A stretch of 64,000 nt of DNA from Chromobacterium violaceum ATCC 12472 (GTDB taxonomy: Bacteria > Pseudomonadota > Gammaproteobacteria > Burkholderiales > Chromobacteriaceae), in assembly GCF_000007705.1 (NCBI RefSeq), contig NC_005085.1, positions 3,977,752-4,041,751 on the forward strand, in the 5' to 3' direction. Below, piece by piece: positions 10,094 through 18,732 of the stretch (positions within the stretch are counted from its first letter, which is position 1; the number at the start of each line of letters is the position of its first letter). The position numbers and the translations under genes were made by a program. The notes beneath the pieces were generated by a model. It searched no databases. It had not been told where the DNA came from and saw only the letters and a list, made by a program, of their open reading frames with translations.

Positions 10094-10166
10094 TTGCCTC
10101 CGCTTGCGCGCAGTATTTATTAAAATCACATATCGCCATCCCATTGTAAGCGCGCAGGGAGCCTTC

Positions 10167-11126
10167 GTGTTCACTTGGCTGAAAAACCGCCTGCAGCGGA
10201 ACGGACTGACCGCCTACGTCACCCATCCCGACTGCCTGCAACACAATATGGGGGTGGGCCACCCCGAGTGCCCGGAACGATTGACCGCCATCCGCGACCA
10301 GCTGATGGCTTCCCAGATATTCGATTCTCTGCAGGAAATCGAGGCGCCCGAAGTCAGCTACGAACAGCTGGCCCGGGTGCACCCGCCCCGCTACGTCGAA
10401 TACCTGGAGGCCTGCGCGCCCAGCGTGGGCACCTTCCGCATGGACCCGGACACCGCGATGTCGCCCGGCACGCTGAAAGCCGCGCGCCGCGCCGCCGGCG
10501 CGGTAGTGAAGGCGGTGGAGCTGGTGGCCGAGGACAAGGCCCCCAACGCCTTCTGCGCGATCCGCCCGCCCGGCCACCACGCCGAGAGCGACAAGGCGAT
10601 GGGCTTCTGCTTCTTCAACAACCTCGCCGTCGGCGTCACCCACGCGCTGGCCCACTACAAGTTCGAACGGGTGGCGGTGGTGGACTTCGACGTCCACCAC
10701 GGCAACGGCACCGAGGAAATCCTGCACGACGATCCTCGGGTGCTGATGGTGTCCGTCTTCCAGCACCCGTTCTACCCGTACAGCGGCGACGAGCCGATGG
10801 GGCCCAACATGCACAATGTGCCGCTGAAGGCAGGCAGCGGCGGGCGGGAATTCCGCGAGGCGGTGGAGAATGTCTGGCTGCCGCAACTGCACGAATTCCA
10901 GCCGCAGATGCTGTTCATCTCCGCCGGCTTCGACGCCCACCGCGAGGACGACATGGGCTCGCTGGGTCTTACCGAGTCCGACTACGAGTGGGTGACCCGC
11001 CACTTGGTGCAGATCGCCGACCAATATTGCGCCGGCCGGGTGGTGTCGGTGCTGGAGGGCGGCTACGACCTGTCGGCGCTGGGCCGCAGCGTCGCCGCCC
11101 ACATCCGCGTGCTGTCCGACGGCTGA
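10167..11126 (+). CDS. Histone deacetylase/acetoin utilisation family hydrolase
   Basis: A zinc-dependent deacetylase-fold enzyme of 319 residues; substrates in bacteria include acetylated polyamines and other small amides. Motifs: HPECPERLTAI, AIRPPGHHAESDKAMGFCFFNN (first His pair and metal region), VDFDVHHGNGTEEI (zinc ligands), ISAGFDAHREDDMGSLGL and EGGYDLSALG. I chose the GTG at 10167 because AGGGAG lies five bases upstream and the family similarity begins soon after; the ATG at 10104 would add 21 unrelated residues. The lepB-type gene follows after 20 bases. Their functional link is unclear. Confidence 0.92.
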   Translation: MFTWLKNRLQRNGLTAYVTHPDCLQHNMGVGHPECPERLTAIRDQLMASQIFDSLQEIEAPEVSYEQLARVHPPRYVEYLEACAPSVGTFRMDPDTAMSPGTLKAARRAAGAVVKAVELVAEDKAPNAFCAIRPPGHHAESDKAMGFCFFNNLAVGVTHALAHYKFERVAVVDFDVHHGNGTEEILHDDPRVLMVSVFQHPFYPYSGDEPMGPNMHNVPLKAGSGGREFREAVENVWLPQLHEFQPQMLFISAGFDAHREDDMGSLGLTESDYEWVTRHLVQIADQYCAGRVVSVLEGGYDLSALGRSVAAHIRVLSDG

Positions 11127-11146
11127 CCTAACGACTAGGAATCGAT

Positions 11147-11815
11147 ATGAAAAACTGGCTGCAAAACAACCGCGGCTTTCTCGTCTTTTTGCTGCTGTTC
11201 GGCTTGTTCCGCACCGCGGTGGCGGACTGGAACCCGATCCCCTCCGGTTCGATGCGCCCGACGCTGCTGGAGGGCGACGTGGTGCTGGTCAACCGGCTGG
11301 CCTACGATCTGAAGCTGCCGCTGACCAACGTCGTCCTGCAGCAAACCGGCGAGCCGCAACGCGGCGACATCGTCACCTTCTACTCGCCCAAGGACGGCAA
11401 GCATCTGATCAAGCGGCTGGTGGCGGTGCCGGGCGACACGGTGGAAATGCGCAGGGAGAGGCTGATCATCAATGGCCGCGCCGCCGATTACCAAGCTTTG
11501 CAGCAGGTGACGGAAACCGTGTCCGACCATGTCGCGCTGCCGGCGCTGCGCCTGCGGGAAAGCGGCGCGCTGCCGGCCCACCGGGTGCAATGGCTGGCCG
11601 GCGTAGACGCCCGCAGCGATTTCGGCCCGCTCAGCATTCCGGCCGGACAGTACATGATGCTAGGCGACAACCGCGACAACAGCGCGGACTCGCGCTACAT
11701 CGGCCTGGTGCCGCGCGAGCTGCTGATCGGCCGCGCCGTCGGCGTGATCGCCTCGGCCGACATCGCCGGCGGCTGGATGCCGCGCTGGGAGCGCTTCGCC
11801 AGCGGCTTTCACTAA
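11147..11815 (+). CDS. lepB: Signal peptidase I, short single-anchor form
   Basis: Removes signal peptides from exported proteins. It has 222 residues with one N-terminal membrane anchor (residues 10-20) and the catalytic domain outside. The catalytic Ser is Ser35 in PSGSMRPTL and the general-base Lys is Lys89 in LIKRLVAVPGD; box E reads GDNRDNSADSRYIG. The E. coli enzyme has two anchors and more than 320 residues, and in many genomes lepB lies beside lepA and rnc. This copy lies beside a deacetylase gene instead, so it may be an additional signal peptidase. A bidirectional terminator follows. Confidence 0.9.
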   Translation: MKNWLQNNRGFLVFLLLFGLFRTAVADWNPIPSGSMRPTLLEGDVVLVNRLAYDLKLPLTNVVLQQTGEPQRGDIVTFYSPKDGKHLIKRLVAVPGDTVEMRRERLIINGRAADYQALQQVTETVSDHVALPALRLRESGALPAHRVQWLAGVDARSDFGPLSIPAGQYMMLGDNRDNSADSRYIGLVPRELLIGRAVGVIASADIAGGWMPRWERFASGFH

Positions 11816-11836
11816 AAGAGACACGCCAAGCAAGCA

Positions 11837-11863
11837 AAAAGCCGCCCCACGGGGCGGCTTTTC
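11837..11863. terminator. Bidirectional terminator between lepB and plsY
   Basis: Ten-base inverted repeat AAGCCGCCCC/GGGGCGGCTT with A/T tracts on both sides, lying between convergent genes. The innermost pairs must open because only two bases separate the arms. Confidence 0.85.
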
Positions 11864-11880
11864 ATGTTCGGGGCTGCGCG

Positions 11881-12501
11881 TCAGCCGGCATCGCCCTTGT
11901 TGCCTATCTTGTCTTCCTGGCCGGTCATCAGCTTGATCAGGTTGGATTTGTGGCGATGGACCACCACGATGGCGATGATGATGCAGGTGCCGAAATACAC
12001 GCTGTGCGGCCCCAGGATGAAAAAGGCGTAAACCGGCGCCAGCACGCAGGCGACGATGGCGGACAGCGACGATATCTTCACCACGAAGGCCATGAACAGC
12101 CAGGTGGCCAGCGCAGCCAGCGCCAGCCAGGGATTGATGCCGAACAGGATGCCGACCGCGGTGGCGACGCCCTTGCCGCCCTTGAAGCCGAAGAACACCG
12201 GCCACATGTGGCCAAACAGCACCGCCAGCGCGCACAGCGCGATGCCCTGCTCGCCCAAGCCGTAGCGCGGTCCCAGCCAGGAGGCCAGCGCCACCGCCAC
12301 CCAGCCCTTGGCGCCGTCGCCCAGCAGCGTCAGCGCGGCGGCTAGCTTCTTGCCGGTGCGCAGCACATTGGTGGCGCCAGGGTTGCCGGAGCCATAGCTG
12401 CGCGGGTCGGCCATGCCCATCGCCTTGCTGACGATGACGGCGAAAGACAGCGATCCGATCAAATAAGCCGCCAGGACAAAAGCGAATGCGGTCGTGGTCA
12501 T
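11881..12501 (-). CDS. plsY: Glycerol-3-phosphate acyltransferase PlsY
   Basis: Integral membrane enzyme that transfers acyl groups from acyl phosphate to glycerol 3-phosphate, the first step of phospholipid synthesis. It has 206 residues with about five hydrophobic helices. The three conserved loops are visible: SGNPGATNVLRTGKK (residues 38-52), GHMWPVFFGFKGGKGVAT, and VVVHRHKSNLIKL near the C-terminus. It is divergent from folB, an arrangement common in proteobacteria. Confidence 0.97.
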   Translation of the reverse strand: MTTTAFAFVLAAYLIGSLSFAVIVSKAMGMADPRSYGSGNPGATNVLRTGKKLAAALTLLGDGAKGWVAVALASWLGPRYGLGEQGIALCALAVLFGHMWPVFFGFKGGKGVATAVGILFGINPWLALAALATWLFMAFVVKISSLSAIVACVLAPVYAFFILGPHSVYFGTCIIIAIVVVHRHKSNLIKLMTGQEDKIGNKGDAG

Positions 12502-12585
12502 GGTGGAGCGGTATCCGTTGCATTAGAATAGACAGCTTCGGATTTTACGGTATCGGGCGGCAAAGCCCAACCACCTGACGGACAG

Positions 12586-12945
12586 ATGGACATCATATTC
12601 CTGCGCGAAGTGCGCGCCGACACCGTGATCGGCGTGTACGACTGGGAGCGCAAAGCCGCCCAGACCATAGAAATCGATCTGGAGATCGGCATTCCCAGCG
12701 ACACGCCCTGCCATAGCGACGACATCGGCGACACCATACACTACGGCGTAGTGGTGGAGCGCTTGCGCCAGTCGCTGGAGGAGCAGCACTTCCTGCTGCT
12801 GGAGGCGCTGGCCGAGCATATCGCGCAAATGGTGCGGGAGGAGTTCGGCGCGCCCTGGGTGAGAGTGGCGGTCACCAAGCTGGGCATCCTGCCCGGCGTG
12901 AAGCGCGTGGGCGTGCAGATAGAGCGCGGGCACAGGCCGAACTGA
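12586..12945 (+). CDS. folB: Dihydroneopterin aldolase FolB
   Basis: Cleaves dihydroneopterin to the hydroxymethylpterin used in folate synthesis. It has 119 residues, a typical length. Motifs: FLREVRADTVIGVYDWERKA at the start, the pterin-site region DTIHYGVVVERL, and LLEALAEHIAQ. The C-terminus has VAVTKLGILPGVKRVGVQIER. Confidence 0.95.
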   Translation: MDIIFLREVRADTVIGVYDWERKAAQTIEIDLEIGIPSDTPCHSDDIGDTIHYGVVVERLRQSLEEQHFLLLEALAEHIAQMVREEFGAPWVRVAVTKLGILPGVKRVGVQIERGHRPN

Positions 12946-12954
12946 AGCCGATTT

Positions 12955-13239
12955 CTAATCGGTATTGAATTTCAGCCTCAGACCGACATCCTTGCGATGC
13001 ATGCGCACCGACAGGTGGGTGCGCTTGCCCATATCCAGCGACGGCGTCAGCTTGAGGCTCTGGCTGCCGGGTTCGCGTTCCAATCTCAAGGGCCCCAGTT
13101 GCAAGCCCTGCTCGGACAACGCCGGCTGCTTCACCTCCGGATCGCGCGGCGACGCACACATCATCGCCTGCGGCAAACACCCCGCCAAGGCGGAATCTCC
13201 ACCCCATCCAATGGCGAGCAGCAGCAGCAGGCGGCCCAT
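12955..13239 (-). CDS. Hypothetical exported protein or lipoprotein
   Basis: A 94-residue protein I do not recognise. The N-terminus MGRLLLLLAIGWGGDSALAGC looks like a signal peptide. LAGC at residues 18-21 fits a lipobox, though ALA followed by GC could also be a signal peptidase I site. The remainder is charged with few aromatic residues (THLSVRMHRKDVGLRLKFN near the end). A possible CGGAG ribosome site lies upstream of the ATG. It is convergent with folB. Confidence 0.6.
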   Translation of the reverse strand: MGRLLLLLAIGWGGDSALAGCLPQAMMCASPRDPEVKQPALSEQGLQLGPLRLEREPGSQSLKLTPSLDMGKRTHLSVRMHRKDVGLRLKFNTD

Positions 13240-13361
13240 GTCCAGACTCCGAGCATAGATACTTTAATCATGGACAAAGCAAGGCTGATTGCAAGCATCT
13301 ATTTACAAGAGTCTCCATCATTTCCTGATCAATAGGATGGGCATGCCGATACGCCATCGCG

Positions 13362-13751
13362 TCAACGATTACGCATGAAATCCGCGGTGTTGTGGAACGC
13401 CTCCAGAAGCTTGTCCTTCAGCCAGTCCTCCACCACCAGTTCGCTTACGGCCCGACGCATGCAGAACATCCACTGGTCGCGCGCGTCCTCGTCGACCGCG
13501 AACGGCATGTGGCGCATCCGCAGCCGGGGATGGCCGAACGCCTCCATATACAGCGACGGCCCGCCCAGCCAGCCGGACAAGAACATGAACAGCTTCTGTC
13601 TCGAACCGGCGAGATCCGCCGGATGCATGTCGCGCAGCGGCTTCACCGAAGGCTCGCTGTCCATGATGTCGTAGAACCGGTCCGTCAGCCAACGCACCAC
13701 GCCTTCGCCGCCCAGCAACTGGTATGGCGTCATTTCCTGCACTTCGCTCAT
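13362..13751 (-). CDS. Group II truncated haemoglobin
   Basis: A 129-residue globin of the short 2-over-2 fold, probably binding haem and handling O2 or NO. Family features: TPYQLLGGEGVVRWLTDRFYDIM at the N-terminus as two adjoining blocks, the PLRDMHP region, FLSGWLGGPSLYMEAFGHP, RMRHMPFAVD with the proximal-His region, and DQWMFCMRRAV, where the Trp marks group II. The start has GGAG five bases upstream. It precedes dadA on the same strand with a 72-base gap. Confidence 0.92.
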   Translation of the reverse strand: MSEVQEMTPYQLLGGEGVVRWLTDRFYDIMDSEPSVKPLRDMHPADLAGSRQKLFMFLSGWLGGPSLYMEAFGHPRLRMRHMPFAVDEDARDQWMFCMRRAVSELVVEDWLKDKLLEAFHNTADFMRNR

Positions 13752-13823
13752 TCAAACTCCAGACGCCGGCGCGAAACGCGCCGGTCAAAACCGCAAATCA
13801 AGCATTCCGCCGCCTCAGCGCCC

Positions 13824-15071
13824 TCAGAACGCGAAATCCAGCTGCGGCATCCTGCCGCTGATGATTTCCGCCAACGCGCGCCCCGAACCGGCACCCTCGG
13901 TCCAGCCCAGCGTGCCATGCCCTGTATTCAGATACAAGCGGCCGACGCGGCTTTTTCCTATCAAGGGCACATTGCCCGGCGTAGCCGGCCGCAGGCCGCT
14001 CCAGAAACGCGCGGCCTCCCAATCGCAGGCGGCGGGAAACAAGGCCCTGGCTCGCCGCAGCAAGGCTTCGCAACGCCTCGGATCGAGGCTGGACGAGTAA
14101 CCAGACAGTTCGGCCGTGCCTGCGATGCGCAATTCGTCCCCCAGCCGGCTGAACACCAGTTTGTGGGATTCGTCGGTCAGGCTGACCATGGGAGCCGCGA
14201 TCAGGCTCTTCACCGGCGCCGTCGCCGAATAGCCCTTGGCCGGGTAAATCGGCAGGCGCAGGCCCAGCGGCGCGGCCAACAGCGGCGAATGGCTGCCCAG
14301 CGCCAATACGTAGGCGTCCGCCGTCACGCGCTGGTAGCTGCCGTCCGGCCCGGTGACCGACACCCCGGACACTTCGCCTCTCGCGGCTTCCAGCGCATTG
14401 ATCCGCGTACTGTAGCGGAACTCCACGCCCAAACCGGCGGCGGCTTCCGCCAGCCCGCGGGTGAACAGGTGGACATCGCCGGACTCGTCGTCCGGGCACC
14501 AGCTGGCACCGCTGAGCATGGGCAAGGCCGGCTCCAGCGCCGGCTCCAGCGCCAGCGCCTGCATCGGGGTGAGCACCCGCTTGTCCACGCCCAGCGCCTG
14601 CAACCGCGCAGCCGAACGCCTGGCATGGCGCAACTGGCAGGCATCGTAATGCAGGCTGAGAATGCCGCGCGACAGACGGCGGTAGGAAATGCCGGTCTCC
14701 TCGCGCAGCTGGCGCATCGCATCGCGGCTATACAGGCCCAGCGCCACCATCTGACGCGTATTGCGCTGATGGCGGCCCGGCAGGCATTCGGCAAGAAAGC
14801 CGGCGATCCAGCGCCATTGCGCCGGGTCCAGCCGCGGCCGGAACAGCAGCGGCGCGTCGTCGCGCCACAGCCAGCGCAGCACCTGCCAGGGTGCGCCGGG
14901 ATTGGCCCAGGGCTCGGACTGGCTGACCGACAGCTGGCCGCCATTGGCGAAGCTGGTTTCCCGCGCGGCGCCGCAAGCGCGCTCCAGCACCACCACCTCA
15001 TGCCCCATCCTGGCCAGGAACCAGGCAGTGGACACGCCCACCACGCCGGCCCCGAGAACCGCCACTCGCAT
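13824..15071 (-). CDS. dadA: D-amino acid dehydrogenase DadA
   Basis: Membrane-associated FAD enzyme that oxidatively deaminates D-amino acids, notably D-alanine. It has 415 residues. The FAD-binding N-terminus reads MRVAVLGAGVVGVSTAWFLA; further blocks are ANGGQLSVSQSEPWANPGAP, YPAKGYSATAP, and the C-terminal SGLRPATPGNVPLIG and NTGHGTLGWTEGAGSGR. The ATG at 15071 is preceded by GGGGGA. The same frame stays open far upstream through cheR, but that part is a shadow. No alr/dadX racemase is next to it. Confidence 0.94.
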   Translation of the reverse strand: MRVAVLGAGVVGVSTAWFLARMGHEVVVLERACGAARETSFANGGQLSVSQSEPWANPGAPWQVLRWLWRDDAPLLFRPRLDPAQWRWIAGFLAECLPGRHQRNTRQMVALGLYSRDAMRQLREETGISYRRLSRGILSLHYDACQLRHARRSAARLQALGVDKRVLTPMQALALEPALEPALPMLSGASWCPDDESGDVHLFTRGLAEAAAGLGVEFRYSTRINALEAARGEVSGVSVTGPDGSYQRVTADAYVLALGSHSPLLAAPLGLRLPIYPAKGYSATAPVKSLIAAPMVSLTDESHKLVFSRLGDELRIAGTAELSGYSSSLDPRRCEALLRRARALFPAACDWEAARFWSGLRPATPGNVPLIGKSRVGRLYLNTGHGTLGWTEGAGSGRALAEIISGRMPQLDFAF

Positions 15072-15175
15072 ACCATCCCCCACACGAAAGACAACGGGCA
15101 AGACTCGCTTGCCCGTTAGAGGTGGAATGGTAATGGCAATCGCGCGGCGCGGCGACTGTTTTGTCTGACAAATGC

Positions 15176-16033
15176 CTACTTTTTCGCGTGCTCGTACACG
15201 GTCTTGCCGCGCAGATGGAAGTAATCCGACGCGAAATAGAAGTTTTCCGAGTGGCCGACGAACAGCAACCCATCCGGCTTCAGCAGCGGCGCGAAACGCT
15301 TCAGCACAGCGAACTGCGTGTCGCGATCGAAATAGATCATCACATTGCGGCAAAAGATGGCGTCGAACTGCTTGCGCACGCTCCAGTTGCTTTCGACCAG
15401 GTTCAGCCGCTGGAAAGTGATCATGTTGCGCAGCGCCTGCTTGGCCTGGTAGCTGCCGTCCGGCTGCTTGTCGAAGTATTTGACCGCGTGGCCTGCCGGC
15501 AGGCGGGCGATCTTGTCCGCCGGATAGATGCCCTTGCGGCCGGTTTCCAGCACGCTGGTATCGAGGTCGGTGGCCAGCACGCTGACATTGGGCTTGGAGA
15601 CGCCGGGAAACGCTTCCAGCGCGGTGATCGCCAGCGAATACGGCTCTTCTCCGGTGGAGGCCGCCGCGCACCAGATGGACAGTTCCCCGCCCGCCGCCGC
15701 CTTTTTCTTCAGGTGCTCGGCCAGGATGGGGAAATGATGCTCTTCGCGGAAGAAGAAGGTCAGGTTGGTGGTCAGCGCGTTGACGAACTGCTCGAACTCG
15801 CGCTTGCCGCCTATCGACTCCAGGAAGTCGACGTAGGCGGCGAAGCCGGGCAGCTTCAGCTCGCGGATGCGGCGCACCAGGCGGCCGTAAACCATATCCT
15901 TCTTGGATGGATTCAGGGAAATCCCCGCCTCCTTGTAGATCAGCTTGCGGATGCGCTCGAAGTCGGCATCCGTGAAAGAGAACTCGCGATTGAATTCGAT
16001 CTTGGGCAATACCACCGGCGGCAGCTTGTTCAT
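15176..16033 (-). CDS. cheR: Chemotaxis protein methyltransferase CheR
   Basis: Transfers methyl groups from SAM to glutamates on chemoreceptors. It has 285 residues. The N-terminal helical domain is followed by LTTNLTFFFREEHHFPIL, the SAM motif IWCAAASTGEEPYSLAI, VLATDLDTSVLETGRKGIY, and FDAIFCRNVMIYFD. It stands alone here, with no cheA, cheB or cheW nearby, so it may serve a receptor system encoded elsewhere. It is separated from erpA by a terminator. Confidence 0.95.
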   Translation of the reverse strand: MNKLPPVVLPKIEFNREFSFTDADFERIRKLIYKEAGISLNPSKKDMVYGRLVRRIRELKLPGFAAYVDFLESIGGKREFEQFVNALTTNLTFFFREEHHFPILAEHLKKKAAAGGELSIWCAAASTGEEPYSLAITALEAFPGVSKPNVSVLATDLDTSVLETGRKGIYPADKIARLPAGHAVKYFDKQPDGSYQAKQALRNMITFQRLNLVESNWSVRKQFDAIFCRNVMIYFDRDTQFAVLKRFAPLLKPDGLLFVGHSENFYFASDYFHLRGKTVYEHAKK

Positions 16034-16050
16034 GTCCTGGATTCCACAGC

Positions 16051-16079
16051 AAAAAGGCCCGGGGCAAGGGCCCGGGCCT
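16051..16079 (-). terminator. Intrinsic terminator after erpA
   Basis: On the minus strand, AGGCCCGGG and CCCGGGCCT form a 9-bp stem with a 7-base loop followed by five Ts, placed just after the erpA stop and before cheR. Confidence 0.85.
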
Positions 16080-16100
16080 GGTTCTTACCTGGGTTCAGTA

Positions 16101-16454
16101 TCACACCGAGAACGAAGAACCACAACCGCAAGTGGTGGTGGCGTTCGGGTTGCGGATCACGAACTGGGAGCCTTCCAGGCTTTCCTGGTAGTCGATCTCG
16201 GCGCCGACCAGGTATTGGTAGCTCATCGGATCGACCAGGAAGGTGACGCCCTGGCGCTCGATAGCGGTATCGTCCTCGTTGGCGATTTCATCGAACGTGA
16301 AACCGTACTGGAAGCCGGAACAGCCGCCGCCGGTGACGAACACGCGCAGTTTCAGGTCGGGATTGCCCTCTTCCGCGATCAGATCCTGCACCTTGGCGCA
16401 AGCGCTCTCGGTGAAGTTGATCGGGCTCGGCATTTCGGTAGCAGCTTCTGTCAT
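16101..16454 (-). CDS. erpA: Iron-sulfur cluster insertion protein ErpA
   Basis: A-type carrier that delivers Fe-S clusters to target apoproteins. It has 117 residues. The three cluster-ligand cysteines are Cys45 ([11 protein letters not shown]), Cys109 and Cys111 ([11 protein letters not shown]). The sequence begins with an acidic stretch and then [15 protein letters not shown]. ErpA is preferred over IscA because of the lone locus and sequence flavour, but the distinction is not absolute. An IscR-like operator lies upstream. Confidence 0.94.
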   Translation of the reverse strand: MTEAATEMPSPINFTESACAKVQDLIAEEGNPDLKLRVFVTGGGCSGFQYGFTFDEIANEDDTAIERQGVTFLVDPMSYQYLVGAEIDYQESLEGSQFVIRNPNATTTCGCGSSFSV

Positions 16455-16490
16455 GTGTAACCTCGCAATTCAATCAGGCCGGTCGCGGCC

Positions 16491-16516
16491 ATTCACCCAC
16501 TATTTTAGTCGGATAT
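16491..16516 (-). promoter_or_regulatory. Candidate IscR type 1 operator upstream of erpA
   Basis: On the minus strand the sequence ATATCCGACTAAAATAGTGG lies about 40 bases upstream of the erpA start. It matches the type 1 IscR pattern I remember (ATA, then YYGACTRWWWYAGT) across almost all of the first 18 positions. The core ACTAAAATAGT is an inverted repeat, and the TAAAAT inside it could be the -10 element. IscR control of erpA is known in enterobacteria; here it is inferred. Confidence 0.5.
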
Positions 16517-16607
16517 CGGGGCGGATGGCGAGCCTTCAAGCCCCTTATGCCTTGACTGCGGAGCGGGAATGGCGCAACGCCCCTTCGGAGCGCACGCCCT
16601 GCGCGGC

Positions 16608-17636
16608 TCAAGGCAGCAGCGGCACCACATCCAGACCCTCGTTTTCCGGCAGACCGAACATCAGATTCAGGTTCTGCACCGCCTGGCCCGCCGCGCCTTT
16701 GACCAGGTTGTCGATCACCGACAATACCACCACCGTGTCGCCGCCCTGCGGCCTGTGGACGGCGATGCGGCACAGATTGGCGCCGCGCACCGAGCGCGTC
16801 TCGGGATGGCTGCCGGCCGGCAGCACATCGACAAACGACTCATCGGCGTAACGGCTCTCGAACAGCCGCTGCAGATCGACGTCCTTGGTCAGCCTGGCGT
16901 ACAGCGTGGCGTGGATGCCGCGTATCATCGGCGTCAGATGCGGCACGAAGGTCAGACCCACCGGCTTGCCGCTGGCGCGGGCCAGACCCTGGCGGATTTC
17001 AGGCAGGTGGCGATGGCCGGCCACGCCATAAGCCTTGAAGGAATCGCCGGCCTCGGCCAGCAGGGCGCCGATCTCGCCCTTGCGCCCGGCGCCGGACACG
17101 CCGGACTTGCAGTCGGCGATCAGGCTGGCCGTATCGATGACGCCGGCTTCGATCAAGGGCAGGAAGCCCAGTTGCACCGCGGTGGGATAGCAGCCGGGAT
17201 TGGCCACCAGGCGGGCGCTGCGGATCGCCTCGCGGTTCACCTCGGGCAGACCGTAGACGGCGTCGGCCACCAGGTGCGGCGAGGCATGCTGCATGCCGTA
17301 CCACTTCTCCCACTCGAACACGTCCTTGATGCGGAAATCGGCCGCCAGGTCGATCACCCGCACGCCGGCGTCCAGCAGCGCGGCGGCATCCTGCATGGCG
17401 ATGCCGTTGGGCGTGGCGAAGAACACCACGTCGCACTCGGCCAGACGCGCCTCGTCCGGCGTGGTGAAGGCGAGATCGATGCGGCCGCGCAGGCTGGGAA
17501 ACATCTCGTCGACGCGAATGCCCGCATCCTTGCGCGAGGTCACCGCCGTCACGCACGCCTGCGGGTGCTTGGCCAGCAAACGCAGCAACTCAACACCGGT
17601 GTAGCCGGTGCCCCCAACGATCCCAACTTTGACCAT
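16608..17636 (-). CDS. argC: N-acetyl-gamma-glutamyl-phosphate reductase ArgC
   Basis: NADPH-dependent third step of arginine synthesis. It has 342 residues. The NADP-binding N-terminus is [20 protein letters not shown], the catalytic cysteine is in [13 protein letters not shown], and the conserved substrate region contains [12 protein letters not shown] and [17 protein letters not shown]. The protein ends [19 protein letters not shown]. It lies directly downstream of rplM-rpsI on the same strand after a terminator. Confidence 0.97.
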
Positions 17637-17710
17637 GGCTAGCCTTTATGTAAAAAAATGTCGCAAAGACGACATTTTAGGCAGGCCGGGCTGTAGCGGC
17701 AAGCATACAA

Positions 17711-17748
17711 ATGGAAAAAACCGCCGGGCAAAGCCAGGCGGTTTTTTC
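17711..17748 (-). terminator. Intrinsic terminator after rpsI
   Basis: Twelve-base inverted repeat GAAAAAACCGCC/GGCGGTTTTTTC with an 11-base loop, just downstream of rpsI on the minus strand. It reads as a terminator in both directions. Confidence 0.9.
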
Positions 17749-17767
17749 TGCGGCAGAATCCTTGCGA

Positions 17768-18160
17768 TTAACGCTTGGAGAACTGCTTGGCGCGGCGTGC
17801 TTTACGCAGGCCGACCTTCTTACGCTCAACTTCGCGAGCGTCGCGGGTCACGTAACCAGCTGCGGACAGAGCGGACTTCAGAGCAGCGTCGAAGTCGATC
17901 AGCGCGCGGGTGATGCCGTGACGGATCGCGCCGGCCTGGCCGGTTTCACCGCCGCCAACCACGTTCACCTTGATGTCGAAGGATTCGAGGTTTTCGGTCA
18001 GGGCCAGCGGCTGGCGGATAACCATGCGACCGGTTTCGCGGGCGAAATACTCGTCAACCGGCTTGCCGTTAACGATGATTTGGCCGGAACCCTTCTGCAT
18101 GAACACGCGAGCGACGGAGCTCTTGCGACGGCCGGTGCCGTAGTAGTATTTACCGTTCAT
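17768..18160 (-). CDS. rpsI: 30S ribosomal protein S9
   Basis: A 130-residue protein of the small subunit whose C-terminal tail reaches the P site. It starts [20 protein letters not shown], contains [19 protein letters not shown], and ends in the basic tail [13 protein letters not shown]. It follows rplM by 15 bases in the conserved L13-S9 operon. Confidence 0.98.
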   Translation of the reverse strand: MNGKYYYGTGRRKSSVARVFMQKGSGQIIVNGKPVDEYFARETGRMVIRQPLALTENLESFDIKVNVVGGGETGQAGAIRHGITRALIDFDAALKSALSAAGYVTRDAREVERKKVGLRKARRAKQFSKR

Positions 18161-18175
18161 TGTTAAGCCTTAAAA

Positions 18176-18604
18176 TCAGATTTCCAGCACTTTGGGCTGT
18201 TGGGCGGCGTGCGGGTGCTCGGAGCCGGAGTACACCTTGAGCTTCTTGATCATGGCGTAGCCCAGCGGACCCTTCGGCAGCATGCCTTTCACGGCCTTTT
18301 CCAGAACGCGTTCCGGGAACTGGTTTTGCAGTTCGGTGAAGGTGCGCTCGTAGATACCGCCCGGGTAACCGGAGTGACGGTAGTACTTCTTGTCTTGAGC
18401 CTTGGTACCGGTCACGCGCAGCTTCTCGACGTTCACCACGACGATGAAATCGCCGGTATCGACGTGCGGAGTGAATTCCGGCTTGTGTTTGCCACGCAGG
18501 CGGCGGGCGATTTCGGCAGCCAGGCGACCCAGCACCTTATCGGCAGCGTCGACCACGTACCATTCGCGCTTTACCTCATGCGCCTTGGCAGAAAAGGTCT
18601 TCAT
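18176..18604 (-). CDS. rplM: 50S ribosomal protein L13
   Basis: A 142-residue large-subunit protein. Typical blocks: [50 protein letters not shown] and [18 protein letters not shown]. It is the first gene of the rplM-rpsI operon, with a strong promoter 35-65 bases upstream. GGAAGAG precedes the ATG. Confidence 0.98.
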   Translation of the reverse strand: MKTFSAKAHEVKREWYVVDAADKVLGRLAAEIARRLRGKHKPEFTPHVDTGDFIVVVNVEKLRVTGTKAQDKKYYRHSGYPGGIYERTFTELQNQFPERVLEKAVKGMLPKGPLGYAMIKKLKVYSGSEHPHAAQQPKVLEI

Positions 18605-18638
18605 GGAACTCTTCCATCGTAATTCTTGAAAGTTACGG

Positions 18639-18668
18639 ATTCTAGTGCAGTGGCCGCCCTGCTGTCAA
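18639..18668 (-). promoter_or_regulatory. Sigma-70 promoter of rplM-rpsI
   Basis: On the minus strand, TTGACA (18668-18663) and TAGAAT (18644-18639) are separated by 18 bases. This predicts a 5' leader of only about 27 bases before the rplM start at 18604. The -35 box is a perfect match to consensus. Confidence 0.8.
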
Positions 18669-18732
18669 ACCCTTGTGCGACAACAGATTTCCACACGGCG
18701 GCAAACGGGGGGATTCGGGCCGGAACGGCCGC

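Noticed and set aside
13270-13335. 21-codon plus-strand frame before the truncated haemoglobin end
   Set aside because: No ribosome site, no recognisable motif; probably chance.
15072-16067. In-frame upstream extension of dadA through cheR
   Set aside because: Family similarity starts at MRVAVLGAGVVG, and the upstream part is antiparallel-free shadow of the cheR frame on the same strand.
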